Counted from the stretch's first letter, positions 1 to 8,007 are shown. The stretch: 64,000 bases of DNA from DASZTV01 sp036267875 (GCA_036267875.1 DATAVE010000157.1:1-64000); one strand, 5' to 3'. Translations and numbers: made by a program. The notes: generated by a model not told the origin, from the letters alone.

Positions 1-42
1 GCGCCCGTCGATCATTCGGGCAGAATGTTGGCCGGAGGATCC

Positions 43-114
43 GGCGGGTTGGCCGAGTGGCTTAGGCAAGGGCCTGCAAAGCCCTGTACGCGGGTTCGAT
101 TCCCGCACCCGCCT
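43..114 (+). tRNA. tRNA-Cys (anticodon GCA)
   Basis: The cloverleaf is complete. Acceptor arm GGCGGGT (43-49) pairs with ACCCGCC (107-113), and the discriminator is T114, as usual for tRNA-Cys. The anticodon stem AGGGC/GCCCT carries loop CTGCAAA with anticodon GCA at 76-78. The T-arm is GCGGG-TTCGATT-CCCGC (90-106). The 3' CCA is not encoded. tRNA-Val follows 42 nt downstream on the same strand, so the two are probably co-transcribed. Confidence 0.96.
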
Positions 115-156
115 CAGCCGGAAAGCCATCTCGGCAAGGCAAGATAGGCAAGACCC

Positions 157-233
157 GGGCGGTTGGCGCAGTCTGGTAGCGCGCTTCCCTGACACGGAAG
201 AGGTCACAGGTTCAAGTCCTGTACCGCCCACCA
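157..233 (+). tRNA. tRNA-Val (anticodon GAC)
   Basis: Acceptor arm GGGCGGT (157-163) pairs with ACCGCCC (223-229). The discriminator is A230 and CCA is encoded at 231-233, unlike the neighbouring tRNA-Cys. The anticodon stem CTTCC/GGAAG holds loop CTGACAC with anticodon GAC at 191-193. The T-arm contains the standard GGTTCAAGTCC. Confidence 0.96.
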
Positions 234-282
234 AGTAAGACCGCAGGACAGATCCATCGGCCTCGCAGGAGCTTCTAAGGTC

Positions 283-305
283 CCTCCGGCGGCGAGCCGC
301 CGAGG
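283..305. terminator. Possible hairpin terminator after tRNA-Val
   Basis: CCTC and GAGG pair as an outer stem. After one bulged C, GGCGG and CCGCC pair as an inner stem. No T-tract follows. It lies between the tRNA pair and the convergent zinc-ribbon gene, where a bidirectional terminator would be expected. Confidence 0.3.
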
Positions 306-314
306 ATGCGCGGC

Positions 315-587
315 TCAGCCGTAGTGGACCGCGAGCAGCACGATGATCACGATCGCCGCGATCACGGCGAGCCCGCCAAGGATCAGGCTGCGGTCCCTGA
401 GGTCGCTGGTGGCTTGCGCCGTGCCTCCCATGGGCACGGTCGCACCGGTACGGGCCGGTGACTCGGCGACCGTCTGGGTAAGAACCGAGCCGGTCGACGC
501 CGGCGATGTCACCGTGAGACCTGAGCCGCACTTGGCACAGACCTGCGCCCCGTCCGCTGCGACGGTGCCGCAGTGTGAGCAGTACAT
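315..587 (-). CDS. Zinc-ribbon membrane protein
   Basis: This 90-residue protein opens with a treble-clef zinc ribbon: CSHC at about residues 3-6 and CAKC at about 17-20. A low-complexity Ser/Thr/Pro linker follows, then one C-terminal transmembrane helix (about residues 68-87) and a very short tail. Bacterial proteins of this layout are widespread and mostly uncharacterised. It would be a tail-anchored membrane protein with a cytoplasmic zinc ribbon. The gene ends just before the FkbM gene on the same strand, but the two look functionally unrelated. Confidence 0.7.
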   Translation of the reverse strand: MYCSHCGTVAADGAQVCAKCGSGLTVTSPASTGSVLTQTVAESPARTGATVPMGGTAQATSDLRDRSLILGGLAVIAAIVIIVLLAVHYG

Positions 588-605
588 GCGCTCCTCCAGC
601 TGGGT

Positions 606-1412
606 CTAGCTACGAATGCACACGATCGAGAGCGCTTCTCTCGGGACAGTCTCGACTACGACGTCGGGTTCGGCCTCGAGTCGCGTCGTGAAGCCGTGAT
701 CGGCAAGGTCAGCAACGATGCCCGCCACGTTGACCCCCCAATGGATGTCGATCAGGAAGGTCATCGGATGGGACGTCGCGAGGAGGTTGCGGGCACCGGC
801 GAGCACGTACTCCTCTGCGCCCTCGACGTCGATCTTCACGACATCGACTCGCTCGAGCGCCGAGGAGTCGACGAGGTCGTCGAGTGTCCGGGCAGGGATC
901 GAAACGGTGCCGCGGGGCTTCATGTGTTCGAGCGCGTGCACCTCGCTCGGCGCGATCGTGCTCGTCCCGGACTGATGCCCCTGGTGCAGCTCGATCGTCC
1001 CGGTCTCGGCAGCCGCGGCGACTGGCGCGAGCTCGACCACATCGTCGAGCTTGTGCAGGCGGAGGTTACGACGCAACTGCGGGACGTTGTCGGGGTCGGC
1101 TTCCACAGCTAGGACGCGAGTTGCTGGACCGCCCTGCTTCGCCGCCCAGATCGAGAAGTCGCCGAGATTCGCGCCGACATCGACGAAGCCCCCACCCTGC
1201 GGCAGGAAACGCGCGATGTTGCGGAACTTCATCGGCTCGTAGACCCACAGCAGCCGCCGCAGCGACTCGACCGAATCGCCGAGGTCCATCCAGATCAGCC
1301 CAGTACGCGTGGGCATCGGGAGCGGGCGCCGTGGGGTGAGCCGCTGGATCGTCGGCCAGTGCCGCGCAGCGTTGTTCGCGACGCGATGACGCGCTGCGCT
1401 GCCCCGGATCAC
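606..1412 (-). CDS. FkbM family SAM-dependent methyltransferase
   Basis: This 268-residue protein carries the FkbM methyltransferase signature. The SAM-binding motif I is VDVGANLGDF at about residues 77-86, an acidic motif II EADPDN follows, and the family motif VVKIDVEGAEE lies at about 190-200. FkbM enzymes O-methylate sugars or polyketides. The substrate cannot be read from the sequence, and no glycosyltransferase or polyketide gene is adjacent. The basic N-terminus (about 30 residues) is poorly conserved in such proteins, so the true start may be a few codons downstream. Confidence 0.85.
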   Translation of the reverse strand: MIRGSAARHRVANNAARHWPTIQRLTPRRPLPMPTRTGLIWMDLGDSVESLRRLLWVYEPMKFRNIARFLPQGGGFVDVGANLGDFSIWAAKQGGPATRVLAVEADPDNVPQLRRNLRLHKLDDVVELAPVAAAAETGTIELHQGHQSGTSTIAPSEVHALEHMKPRGTVSIPARTLDDLVDSSALERVDVVKIDVEGAEEYVLAGARNLLATSHPMTFLIDIHWGVNVAGIVADLADHGFTTRLEAEPDVVVETVPREALSIVCIRS

Positions 1413-1449
1413 CTGCCGAGCGTAACCAGGCCCACGCGTCGAGTCGCCG

Positions 1450-1623
1450 CTAGCGCAGGACCGCGAGCAGTACGACCGCCACGATCACCGCGGCGATGCC
1501 GCCGAGCGCCCAGCCAGGGATGTACTGCGCCTTCCGGGCCTGGTTGGCCTCGGCGACACTTGGGCTGGGCAGGCTGTGCGGATCGGTCGGGCCGTCCGCC
1601 ATCTTGAACTGGCTGTCAGGCAT
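1450..1623 (-). CDS. Small single-pass membrane protein
   Basis: About 57 residues: a polar N-terminus rich in Asp, Pro and Ser, then IPGWALGG and one C-terminal helix (AAVIVAVVLLAVLR). The chosen ATG at 1623 overlaps the stop of the upstream 43-residue gene by 8 nt, which suggests translational coupling. An in-frame ATG at 1602 is an alternative start; neither has a clear ribosome site. No known family is recognised. Confidence 0.5.
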   Translation of the reverse strand: MPDSQFKMADGPTDPHSLPSPSVAEANQARKAQYIPGWALGGIAAVIVAVVLLAVLR

Positions 1624-1747
1624 GACGCGTGAACGCATGAGCAATCCCGATGATCAGGGCGAGGATGAGCCCGAGCCACAGAATGTGCGCCACAAATCCG
1701 AGTCCTCCAAAGAGGACCAGCAACACCAAGGCGAGTATGAGCAACAT
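1616..1747 (-). CDS. Small hydrophobic protein, 43 aa
   Basis: On the minus strand an ATG at 1747 opens 43 codons of almost wholly hydrophobic protein (MLLILALVLLVLFGG at the start, RHA at the end). A strong ribosome site AGGAGG lies 6 nt upstream of the ATG. The composition and length resemble the actinobacterial small 'hydrophobic protein' family with two short membrane helices, often stress-associated. The function is unknown. It overlaps the start of the next small membrane gene, so the two probably form a mini-operon. Confidence 0.65.
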   Translation of the reverse strand: MLLILALVLLVLFGGLGFVAHILWLGLILALIIGIAHAFTRHA

Positions 1748-1817
1748 GACGACCTCCTGATCGGCTTGCAGGAGTCATCGCCAGAACTCACGCGAGTAAC
1801 CGCAAAATCACGTGCGA

Positions 1818-2537
1818 TCAGGTACAGGGCTCGCCGCCGATCGCGCCGAGCACGGTGATTCGCGCGGTGTCGACGCGGTTTGCGTCGTACGGCGTGTGCG
1901 CTACACCGGCACCCGACGACAGCTCGACAAAGGCACCCAGCGACGAGCTTCCGGTGACCTTGGCGAGCTCTGAGCCGAGGTAGACCACCTGCTGGCACTC
2001 GTCCGCGGTCAACGTATAGACAGGGTGCTCGCTGCCGGACAGCACGACATGACGGATCGCAGCCAGCGCGATATCCGCAGTGACGGCCGGCGCGAAGTGA
2101 ACGTACGTCGTCTGCCCCTTCCAAGCGCCAGCCGGCGACACGGACGGCTTGCCGATCTCGGCGCCGAGCTGGGCTGCGAGCTCGTAGCAGTTCGTGTCGG
2201 CGTGGGCGTCCGCTGCAAGAACTGCCGCGGATTCGGCGCGTGGTGCGCGGAAAGTCCCCGTCGCCTGCAGCGGCGTGACCAGGCTCTCCACGACCGCCTT
2301 GATCTCGCTCGGCTCGTCGTTCCTGCAGTCGCGGTGCAGCCGCTCCAGCGGGACGAGATAAGTCCCGCGCCTGGCCGGCTGGCGGTCCTCGCCCGCGAGC
2401 TGAAACGCAAGCTGCGTGAGCCCCGAAGCGCCTGAAGTCGATGGCGTATCAGGCTCGATGGACGGCGGCGAGCTACCGGCCGATGAGCACGCGACTGCCC
2501 CGAAGAGCGTCAGGACTGCTGCGAGCGCGAAGCGCAA
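1818..2537 (-). CDS. Putative secreted lipoprotein, unknown function
   Basis: The 239-residue product has an N-terminal signal ending in the lipobox GAVAC, so Cys17 should be lipidated and the protein tethered outside the membrane. The Ser/Pro-rich linker SSAGSSPPS follows. The remaining ~200 residues form a soluble domain containing several Cys that could pair, but no family is recognised. It may belong to the broad group of actinobacterial sensor-like lipoproteins, but this is not shown. It is transcribed with the small membrane genes on the same strand. Confidence 0.6.
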   Translation of the reverse strand: MRFALAAVLTLFGAVACSSAGSSPPSIEPDTPSTSGASGLTQLAFQLAGEDRQPARRGTYLVPLERLHRDCRNDEPSEIKAVVESLVTPLQATGTFRAPRAESAAVLAADAHADTNCYELAAQLGAEIGKPSVSPAGAWKGQTTYVHFAPAVTADIALAAIRHVVLSGSEHPVYTLTADECQQVVYLGSELAKVTGSSSLGAFVELSSGAGVAHTPYDANRVDTARITVLGAIGGEPCT

Positions 2538-2546
2538 GCGCTGAGG

Positions 2547-2771
2547 TCAGGACTTGGGTTCGGGAGCGGGGCCGAACTCGGAGACGGCCTCCATGATCCC
2601 GGCGAAGTAGCCGCCGACGCAGCCCCCCACGAAGAGCGCGATGCCGACCCAGAACATCGGCCAGTTCCAGTAGATCAGCGCAATGCCGCCGACAATCGTG
2701 CCTGCGATAGCGACGTACACCGCGATCCAGATCGCGAGCGATGCGTCGTGCCCACCGGACCCGCCGGCCAT
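2547..2771 (-). CDS. HGxxPAAW-like small membrane protein
   Basis: 74 residues starting MAGGSGGHD, chosen because GAGGAGG stands just upstream of the ATG at 2771. Two transmembrane helices (about residues 11-33 and 38-58) are joined by a short turn containing WPMFWVGIAL. The His near the N-terminus followed by two helices is the layout of the actinobacterial HGxxPAAW family of unknown function, although the PAAW motif itself is not exact. The gene lies 34 nt downstream of the YihY gene on the same strand. Confidence 0.6.
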   Translation of the reverse strand: MAGGSGGHDASLAIWIAVYVAIAGTIVGGIALIYWNWPMFWVGIALFVGGCVGGYFAGIMEAVSEFGPAPEPKS

Positions 2772-2805
2772 GCGTCCTCCTCGGTCGAACCCTTGGTGAT
2801 AGAGC

Positions 2806-3681
2806 CTAGGGCTCGTCTCTTGCCTCTGCGGTCTCGGGGCGGGGCCAGAGCCGGTCGATCTCCGCGTTGAGCTCCGCGCCAAGCAGGATCGCAAGCGCCG
2901 TGAGGTAGAGGAACAGAAGTACGGCGACAGGCGCGGACAGCGGTCCGTAGGTGGCGGTCTTGCGGAACGCCCAGTCGAGCCAGGCACGCAGCAACGACGA
3001 TCCGACCACCCAGAACAACACCGCGAGCAACGCTCCCGGAAGTGCTCGACGCCATTGAGTCCGGACCGGCAACGCCTGGTGATAGAGCGTCGCGATCAGT
3101 GCCAGGGACATCACGATGAGGACCGGCCAGTAGCCGATCGACACGAACTCGTGCACCACGCGGTGTAGTCGATGCGGGAAGGCGGACTCGAGCCGGGAGG
3201 GGCCGAGCACGAGAGCCGGGAGCAGCACGATCAAGCCGAGCACGAACGTCAGGTACATCCGCAACGCGAGCAGCCGGCTTCTCACCGCGCCCCGATGGGT
3301 CCGCAGGCCGTAGGCGATGGTGATCGTGTTCACGTAGGTCGCCATCGCTGAGGATCCGGTCCAGAGCGAGACGACGAAGCTGATCGACACGACATCCGCG
3401 CGACCGCCGAACAGGATGCGGTGCAGCGCCGGCGCGATCGTCGAGTGCACCGCACTCGGCACGATGACGTGGGTGAGGTCCTTCTCGATCGAGTTCTGCA
3501 GGTCGTTGAGGTTGTCGGTGCCGAGGATCCCGTGGAAGTACCCGATCACGCCGAGCACGGCGAGGATCAACGACGGAAGGGAGAGCAGCTGCCAGAAGCC
3601 GGCTTCCGCGGCGAGCCCGAGGACGCGGTCGTGCCAGGCGCGTTTGACGGTGGACGTGGCGAGCTCGCGGACGGTCGCCAT
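2806..3681 (-). CDS. YihY/virulence factor BrkB family membrane protein
   Basis: A 291-residue polytopic protein with about six transmembrane segments and the YihY/BrkB pattern: a WHDRVLGLAAEAGFW-type first helix, a central polar loop and a C-terminal LLLFLYLTALAILLGAELNAEI signature. The family includes inner-membrane proteins once mistaken for RNase BN; a transport role is suspected but unproven. The acidic and basic C-terminal tail is cytoplasmic. It runs divergently from the acyl-CoA dehydrogenase at 3721, with 39 nt between the two starts. Confidence 0.88.
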   Translation of the reverse strand: MATVRELATSTVKRAWHDRVLGLAAEAGFWQLLSLPSLILAVLGVIGYFHGILGTDNLNDLQNSIEKDLTHVIVPSAVHSTIAPALHRILFGGRADVVSISFVVSLWTGSSAMATYVNTITIAYGLRTHRGAVRSRLLALRMYLTFVLGLIVLLPALVLGPSRLESAFPHRLHRVVHEFVSIGYWPVLIVMSLALIATLYHQALPVRTQWRRALPGALLAVLFWVVGSSLLRAWLDWAFRKTATYGPLSAPVAVLLFLYLTALAILLGAELNAEIDRLWPRPETAEARDEP

Positions 3682-3720
3682 CCCGAAAAGGTACGGCTGA
3701 TCCCTGCTTCACTTGTGCGC

Positions 3721-5340
3721 ATGACCGATACCCACCTGGTCACGAACCAGCCACCGCCGCTCACCGACTACGACGTCTTCAACACCGACGTCGCTCTCGT
3801 CGAGGGCGTCCAGCGGCACGAGGCCGGCTGGGCGCTCGAGTCACTCGGTGACCTCGGTCGTCGCGCCGGGGGTGCCGAAGCCCAGGAATGGGGAAGGCTC
3901 GCGAACGTCAATCCTCCGAAGCTGGTCACCCACGACCGCTATGGACATCGCATCGACGAGGTGGAGTTCCACCCGGCCTGGCACGAGCTGATGACGGTGG
4001 CCGTCGGGGCCGGCCTGCACTCGAGCTCGTGGGCGGACCCAAAGCCGGGTGCGCACGTCGCCCGCGCCGCCGCATTCTCGGTCTGGTCGCACACCGAGGG
4101 TGGGCACGGCTGCCCGATCTCGATGACGCACGCCGCGGTCCCGGCGCTGCGCGCCGACGCTGCACTCGCCGCCGAATGGGAGCCGCGGCTGATGTCGCGC
4201 ACCTACGACCCAGGCCTTCGGACCCCCGCAGCCAAGGCCGGCTGCCTCGCCGGCATGGGCATGACCGAGAAGCAAGGCGGCTCGGACGTGCGCACCAACA
4301 GCACCGTCGCCGTACCCGCGCCCGACGGCACCTACCGGATCACCGGCCACAAGTGGTTCACGTCCGCGCCGATGTGCGACATCTTTCTGATCCTCGCCCA
4401 GGCGCCAGGCGGGCTGACCTGCTTCGTCGTACCGCGGGTCCTGCCGGACGGCTCGCGCAACACCTTCCGGATCCAGCGACTGAAGGACAAGCTCGGCAAC
4501 AAGTCCAACGCCTCGAGCGAGCCGGAGTTCGACGACACCGTCGGCTGGCGGCTCGGCGACGAAGGTGCCGGCGTTCGCACGATCATCGAGATGGTCACCT
4601 CGACGCGGCTGGACTGTGTGATCGGTACGGCGACGCTGATGCGCGAGTCCGTCGCGCAGGCGACGCACCACGCGCGACACCGCCAGGCGTTCGGCCGCTA
4701 CCTCGCCGACCAGCCGCTGATGCGCATGGTGCTCGCCGACCTGGCGGTCGAGTCCGAGGCGGCGACGACTCTCATGACCCGGCTCGCCGCCGCGGTCGAT
4801 GACGACGAGAGCGCGTTCAAGCGGGTCGGCCTTGCGGTCGGCAAGTACTGGGTGTGCAAGCGAGGCCCCGCAGTCGCAGCAGAGGCGCTCGAGTGCTTTG
4901 GCGGCAATGGCTTCGTCGAGGACTTCCCGATGGCGCAGATCTACCGCGAGGCGCCGCTGAACTCGATCTGGGAAGGTTCCGGCAACGTCAACGTCCTCGA
5001 CGTCCTGCGGGGCATGGCACGCACGCCGGAGGCGTGGGAAGCCTTCCGCAACGAAGTGTCGCTCGCCGCTGGCGCCGACCGTCACCTCGACGCGGCCACG
5101 AAAGCGCTCGAAGAGGAGCTCGCCGACACCTCCGACATCGAGGTGCGGGCGCGACGGGTCGTCGAGCGAATGGCACTTGTCCTGCAGGGCTCGCTGCTCG
5201 TTCGGTTTGCACCGGCTGCGGTAGCCGATGCGTTCTGCGCGTCCCGGCTCGGGGGCGACTGGGGGCACGCCTTCGGCACGCTGCCGCCCGGCGTCGACAC
5301 TGCGGCGATCGTCGAACGGGCAACACCAAAGGTCGGATAG
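3721..5340 (+). CDS. AidB-like acyl-CoA dehydrogenase family protein
   Basis: 539 residues from ATG 3721. Resemblance to AidB and isovaleryl-CoA dehydrogenase-type flavoproteins is clear: an extended N-terminal region (TDYDVFNTDVALVEGV), the FAD/acyl-binding GMGMTEKQGGSDVRTN, a middle beta domain with GHKWFTSAPMCD, and C-terminal helices with RQAFGR, ECFGGNGFVED and IWEGSGNVNVLDVLRG. E. coli AidB is an alkylation-response flavoprotein that binds DNA, but most actinobacterial members are untested. It stands alone, divergent from yihY. Its 3' end overlaps the longest reading of the next gene. Confidence 0.88.
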   Translation: MTDTHLVTNQPPPLTDYDVFNTDVALVEGVQRHEAGWALESLGDLGRRAGGAEAQEWGRLANVNPPKLVTHDRYGHRIDEVEFHPAWHELMTVAVGAGLHSSSWADPKPGAHVARAAAFSVWSHTEGGHGCPISMTHAAVPALRADAALAAEWEPRLMSRTYDPGLRTPAAKAGCLAGMGMTEKQGGSDVRTNSTVAVPAPDGTYRITGHKWFTSAPMCDIFLILAQAPGGLTCFVVPRVLPDGSRNTFRIQRLKDKLGNKSNASSEPEFDDTVGWRLGDEGAGVRTIIEMVTSTRLDCVIGTATLMRESVAQATHHARHRQAFGRYLADQPLMRMVLADLAVESEAATTLMTRLAAAVDDDESAFKRVGLAVGKYWVCKRGPAVAAEALECFGGNGFVEDFPMAQIYREAPLNSIWEGSGNVNVLDVLRGMARTPEAWEAFRNEVSLAAGADRHLDAATKALEEELADTSDIEVRARRVVERMALVLQGSLLVRFAPAAVADAFCASRLGGDWGHAFGTLPPGVDTAAIVERATPKVG

Positions 5341-6505
5341 TCCGGCCCGGCGAACTACCCTGCGCCTGGTCAGCACCATCAGTCGTTCAGCCGCTACTCC
5401 GACAGCGACGCTGCTCTGGGCAGCCTGTCGACGGCCAGGTCCGGACGTCGAGGCCTGCCAGCAGGCCTACGAGCAAGGCGCCGACCTGGCCTGGGCGGCT
5501 GACCTCGCGATCTGCCATCGCGTCTCGCGGCTGCTGTGGCAGGTCGTCGAGCCATGGGCCGAGGACGCGGTCTGGACCCGTGAGCTCCGGGCCGACGTGC
5601 AGCGTTGCGCGGCCCAGGCCAACCTCGTTTTACCGAGGATCGGCGACGAGCTGCTCGCACCACTGAGCGCGGCCGGTCTCCAGCCTCTTGTGTGGAAGGG
5701 AGCGAGCCTCGCGGCCCGCTATCCGGCTGCGGGCGACCGGCCCATGGACGACATCGACCTGCTGTTCCCCGACGGCCAGCGCTCCGCCGCGATCCGGCTG
5801 CTCGAGCAGCACGGCTGGCGGATCGTCGAACAGGACCGCGAGCACTACGACGTGGCAATGACGCATCCGGCGCTGCCCGGGCTACCAGTCGAGCTTCACG
5901 AGGCGCTGGACCTGCCGAGCCAGCGGGCTTTCCGCTTCACCGCCGCCGACCTGTGGCGGGCGCGTACCCCGATCACAGTGTTTGGACAGCCCGCCTTCGG
6001 ACTTCCCGCCGAGACCGAACTGGTCGCGCTGGTCACCCATGCGGCCAAGCCGTTCCACACCTTCGATCGGCTGATCTGGTCGGTCGATTTCGCCGTCGTG
6101 ATCCGCGACGCCGAGTGCGCGGGGCAGCCTGTCGACTGGGACCGCATCGAGGCCTTGTCGACTGACGCGCAAGCCCGCACCGCGATGGCCGTGGCGCTCA
6201 CGCACGCAGCCCGCCTGGGAGGCGTCTCCCCTGTCCATCTCCGGGAGATCAGCGGCAGTCGCGCCCGACAGTCCGCGCTCGCACCGGTCCTCGCCGCTGA
6301 ATGGCCGCTGCAACTTTGGGATGAGGGAACGCGCCACCGGCTGAGCTATGCGCTCATCGACGACCGACGCCTCATGGTGCGCCGCGCGTCGGCCGAGGCG
6401 CTGGGCCGCGGGCCGCGACAGGCTCCGGCGGCAAGCGCCGGCATGGTCTGGAAAGCCGCGCGTAGATGGTTGATGTCAAGCCGAGTCGCTCGACGCTGCG
6501 ACTAG
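5228..6505 (+). CDS. Nucleotidyltransferase (NTP_transf_5 type), RiPP locus
   Basis: The recognisable domain starts near nt 5400 and runs to the stop. It carries the nucleotidyltransferase core LVWKGASLA, then RPMDDIDLLF (nt ~5740-5770), the DxD pair that binds metal and NTP. Proteins of this family recur beside lasso-peptide genes, for example with PadeK-type kinases. The start is uncertain. The only ATG, at 5228, lies 113 nt inside the upstream gene and gives an unlikely basic N-terminus, and no GTG or TTG follows for over 200 nt; CTG at 5360 or 5366 is possible. It converges on the kinase gene with a 4-nt overlap of stops. Confidence 0.8.
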   Translation: MRSARPGSGATGGTPSARCRPASTLRRSSNGQHQRSDSPARRTTLRLVSTISRSAATPTATLLWAACRRPGPDVEACQQAYEQGADLAWAADLAICHRVSRLLWQVVEPWAEDAVWTRELRADVQRCAAQANLVLPRIGDELLAPLSAAGLQPLVWKGASLAARYPAAGDRPMDDIDLLFPDGQRSAAIRLLEQHGWRIVEQDREHYDVAMTHPALPGLPVELHEALDLPSQRAFRFTAADLWRARTPITVFGQPAFGLPAETELVALVTHAAKPFHTFDRLIWSVDFAVVIRDAECAGQPVDWDRIEALSTDAQARTAMAVALTHAARLGGVSPVHLREISGSRARQSALAPVLAAEWPLQLWDEGTRHRLSYALIDDRRLMVRRASAEALGRGPRQAPAASAGMVWKAARRWLMSSRVARRCD

Positions 6506-7443
6506 GAAGTGTCGGACGAGGCCACGCCCCGCCGGAGTTCGACGGCGAGCACCTCGAGCCAATCCGCGGACGAGGGCAGCCGCAGCTGAGCCACCGGGAC
6601 CTGACCGGTCAGCTGCAGGAGTGGACTGAACAGCCCTCGGCCCCGCTCGGCTTGGTCCCCGAGCCACACCGCGTGTTCGGCCAGCACCTCGACGACAACC
6701 GGCCGGTCAACCGGCTGCCACCGCGGAGCCGACCCGTCAGGCGGCTCGAGGACCACAAGTCGCTCCACCGGCACCGGCTCGATCGGTCGCCTTGCTGTGA
6801 TGTCCCACGCCGACTTCCCGCCGCCGGCAAACAGCTTGGCCGATCCGACCGGCCCCGGCTCGCCGTCGTGGCGGCGGACCCAGGGCGGCCCAGGCCAGAC
6901 CCATACGCCACCAGAGACTTGTTCGAGCACGCAGACGTCCTCACTGACCGGGGACCAGCCCGCGTCGGTGAGCCCGACCAGCGAGCTGGACTTCCCGGCG
7001 CCGCGCACACCCGCGATGATCACGGCCCGCCCTTGGGTCGCGACCGCGGCCGCGTGGAGGACCAGCAAGGACCGATCAGCCACCGCGAGCGGCAGGGCGA
7101 TCGATGCGACGAGCTGCAGTTGCACGGCATCCAGCGGCGGCCGCATCAGGATCCGGCGCCGGTCGGCGGAGACCGTCAGACGGGCGTCGTCCCCCGCCTG
7201 CAGTGTCAGTCGCCCGTCGGGATCGCGATAGAGCGAGGCATCGACGCCGGACAGCGCGCCGCGGTCGGGGTGCTCCGGCGCCACGGACCACACCCGGCGG
7301 CCTGCGCTCCGCGCGACCGGACCGATCTCGAGCGTCACCTCGGCCAGTGGCTCACCGCGGCAGTAACCGAGACCAAGGTCGTGCTCCGAGTGAACCCGAA
7401 CCCCGTGGCAGCCCGGCCAAAGCGGTTCGCCACGTTGGGTCAT
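6502..7443 (-). CDS. HPr-kinase-like ATPase of the RiPP locus
   Basis: 313 residues from ATG 7443, chosen because it forms an ATGA overlap with the stop of the PqqD-type gene. A beta-rich N-terminal part is followed by LVLHAAAVA and the Walker A loop GVRGAGKSS (residues 145-153), then SEDV (167-170), as in HprK-type kinases. In Bacillales and Symbiobacterium, HprK-like enzymes (PadeK, ThcoK, SymK) phosphorylate a Ser near the C-terminus of lasso precursors. Here the only Ser in the predicted core is Ser42, three residues from the end. The assignment as a peptide kinase is inference. Confidence 0.82.
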   Translation of the reverse strand: MTQRGEPLWPGCHGVRVHSEHDLGLGYCRGEPLAEVTLEIGPVARSAGRRVWSVAPEHPDRGALSGVDASLYRDPDGRLTLQAGDDARLTVSADRRRILMRPPLDAVQLQLVASIALPLAVADRSLLVLHAAAVATQGRAVIIAGVRGAGKSSSLVGLTDAGWSPVSEDVCVLEQVSGGVWVWPGPPWVRRHDGEPGPVGSAKLFAGGGKSAWDITARRPIEPVPVERLVVLEPPDGSAPRWQPVDRPVVVEVLAEHAVWLGDQAERGRGLFSPLLQLTGQVPVAQLRLPSSADWLEVLAVELRRGVASSDTS

Positions 7444-7724
7444 CGACCGCCGGCGGCTTCCGGCGACCGGGTGAGTCCGGCGTGGGCCAGCGCCGCCAGG
7501 AGGTTGTCGACATCGGTTCGACAGACGTCCTCCGACGTACCAGGCCATCGCTCCCGTACGGCGAGGAGCGGGTCTTCGCCTGCCGACAAGGCCTTCCACA
7601 CGATCAGACCGGTCGGATTGAGCCCGAAATAGCGCCCTGACGGGACGTGGAGCAGGAATGCCTCGCCAGCTTCTTCGTGGCAGAGCACATCGGGTTCGGC
7701 GGCAGGTCGCTGCACGCCAGACAC
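7440..7724 (-). CDS. PqqD-family peptide-recognition protein (lasso B1-like)
   Basis: 94 residues from GTG 7724. It shows the PqqD/RRE signature: FLLHVPSGRYFGLNPTGLIVWKAL at roughly residues 23-46, then a helical end. PqqD-like B1 proteins bind the leader of RiPP precursors through a winged-helix RRE and deliver it to the B2 protease. It is translationally coupled to the kinase gene and transcribed away from the precursor gene, with 122 nt between the two starts. No strong ribosome site is visible before the GTG. Confidence 0.85.
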   Translation of the reverse strand: MSGVQRPAAEPDVLCHEEAGEAFLLHVPSGRYFGLNPTGLIVWKALSAGEDPLLAVRERWPGTSEDVCRTDVDNLLAALAHAGLTRSPEAAGGR

Positions 7725-7762
7725 GATAAACGCCGACGATGTGCTCGGTCACGAACTTTTGG

Positions 7763-7791
7763 CGCTATACATCCGTCGATTTTGGTGGTTA
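7763..7791 (-). promoter_or_regulatory. Candidate promoter for the B1-kinase operon
   Basis: On the minus strand TTAACC (-35-like, 7786-7791) and TATAGC (-10-like, 7763-7768) are separated by 17 nt. This would place transcription start about 30 nt before the GTG of the PqqD-type gene. The stretch 7755-7805 is visibly AT-richer than its surroundings. It lies in the divergent space that must also hold the promoter of the precursor gene, for which no clear pair is seen. Both hexamers match consensus at only four of six positions. Confidence 0.3.
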
Positions 7792-7846
7792 ACATCATCA
7801 AGTTGCACAAAGCGGTGGGATCCACGCGGGAACCTTAGGAGCGATC

Positions 7847-7984
7847 GTGCACAGTGAGCAGACGGATCGGCCAGTCGAAGCCGAGGACGCGTACGAGGCG
7901 CCCACGCTTTTCGAGTACGGCACGATCCAGGAATGGACTGCTGGCCGGCTCAACAACGGCCTCGTCCTCAGCCTCAAACTCTGA
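7847..7984 (+). CDS. Lasso-type RiPP precursor peptide lacking a ring acceptor
   Basis: GTG 7847, preceded by AGGAG at a spacing of about 7 nt, opens 45 codons. Residues 16-31, YEAPTLFEYGTIQEWT, fit exactly the YxxPxLxxxGxxxxxT leader motif that lasso B1 proteins recognise in actinobacteria. With the conserved Thr at -2, cleavage should fall after Ala32, giving the 13-residue core GRLNNGLVLSLKL. A lasso ring needs Asp or Glu at core position 7-9; here these are Leu, Val, Leu, and no acidic residue or Cys occurs in the core. It is divergent from the B1 gene and convergent with B2 (23-nt gap). Leader assignment is strong; the mature product is unknown. Confidence 0.8.
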   Translation: MHSEQTDRPVEAEDAYEAPTLFEYGTIQEWTAGRLNNGLVLSLKL

Positions 7985-8007
7985 CCTCGAGAGGCCGTCC
8001 CGGCCGA

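Noticed and set aside
3841..5379. Long minus-strand open frame opposite the AidB-like gene
   Set aside because: Its translation shows no family motif and it mirrors the codon bias of the real gene; it is an artefact of high GC.
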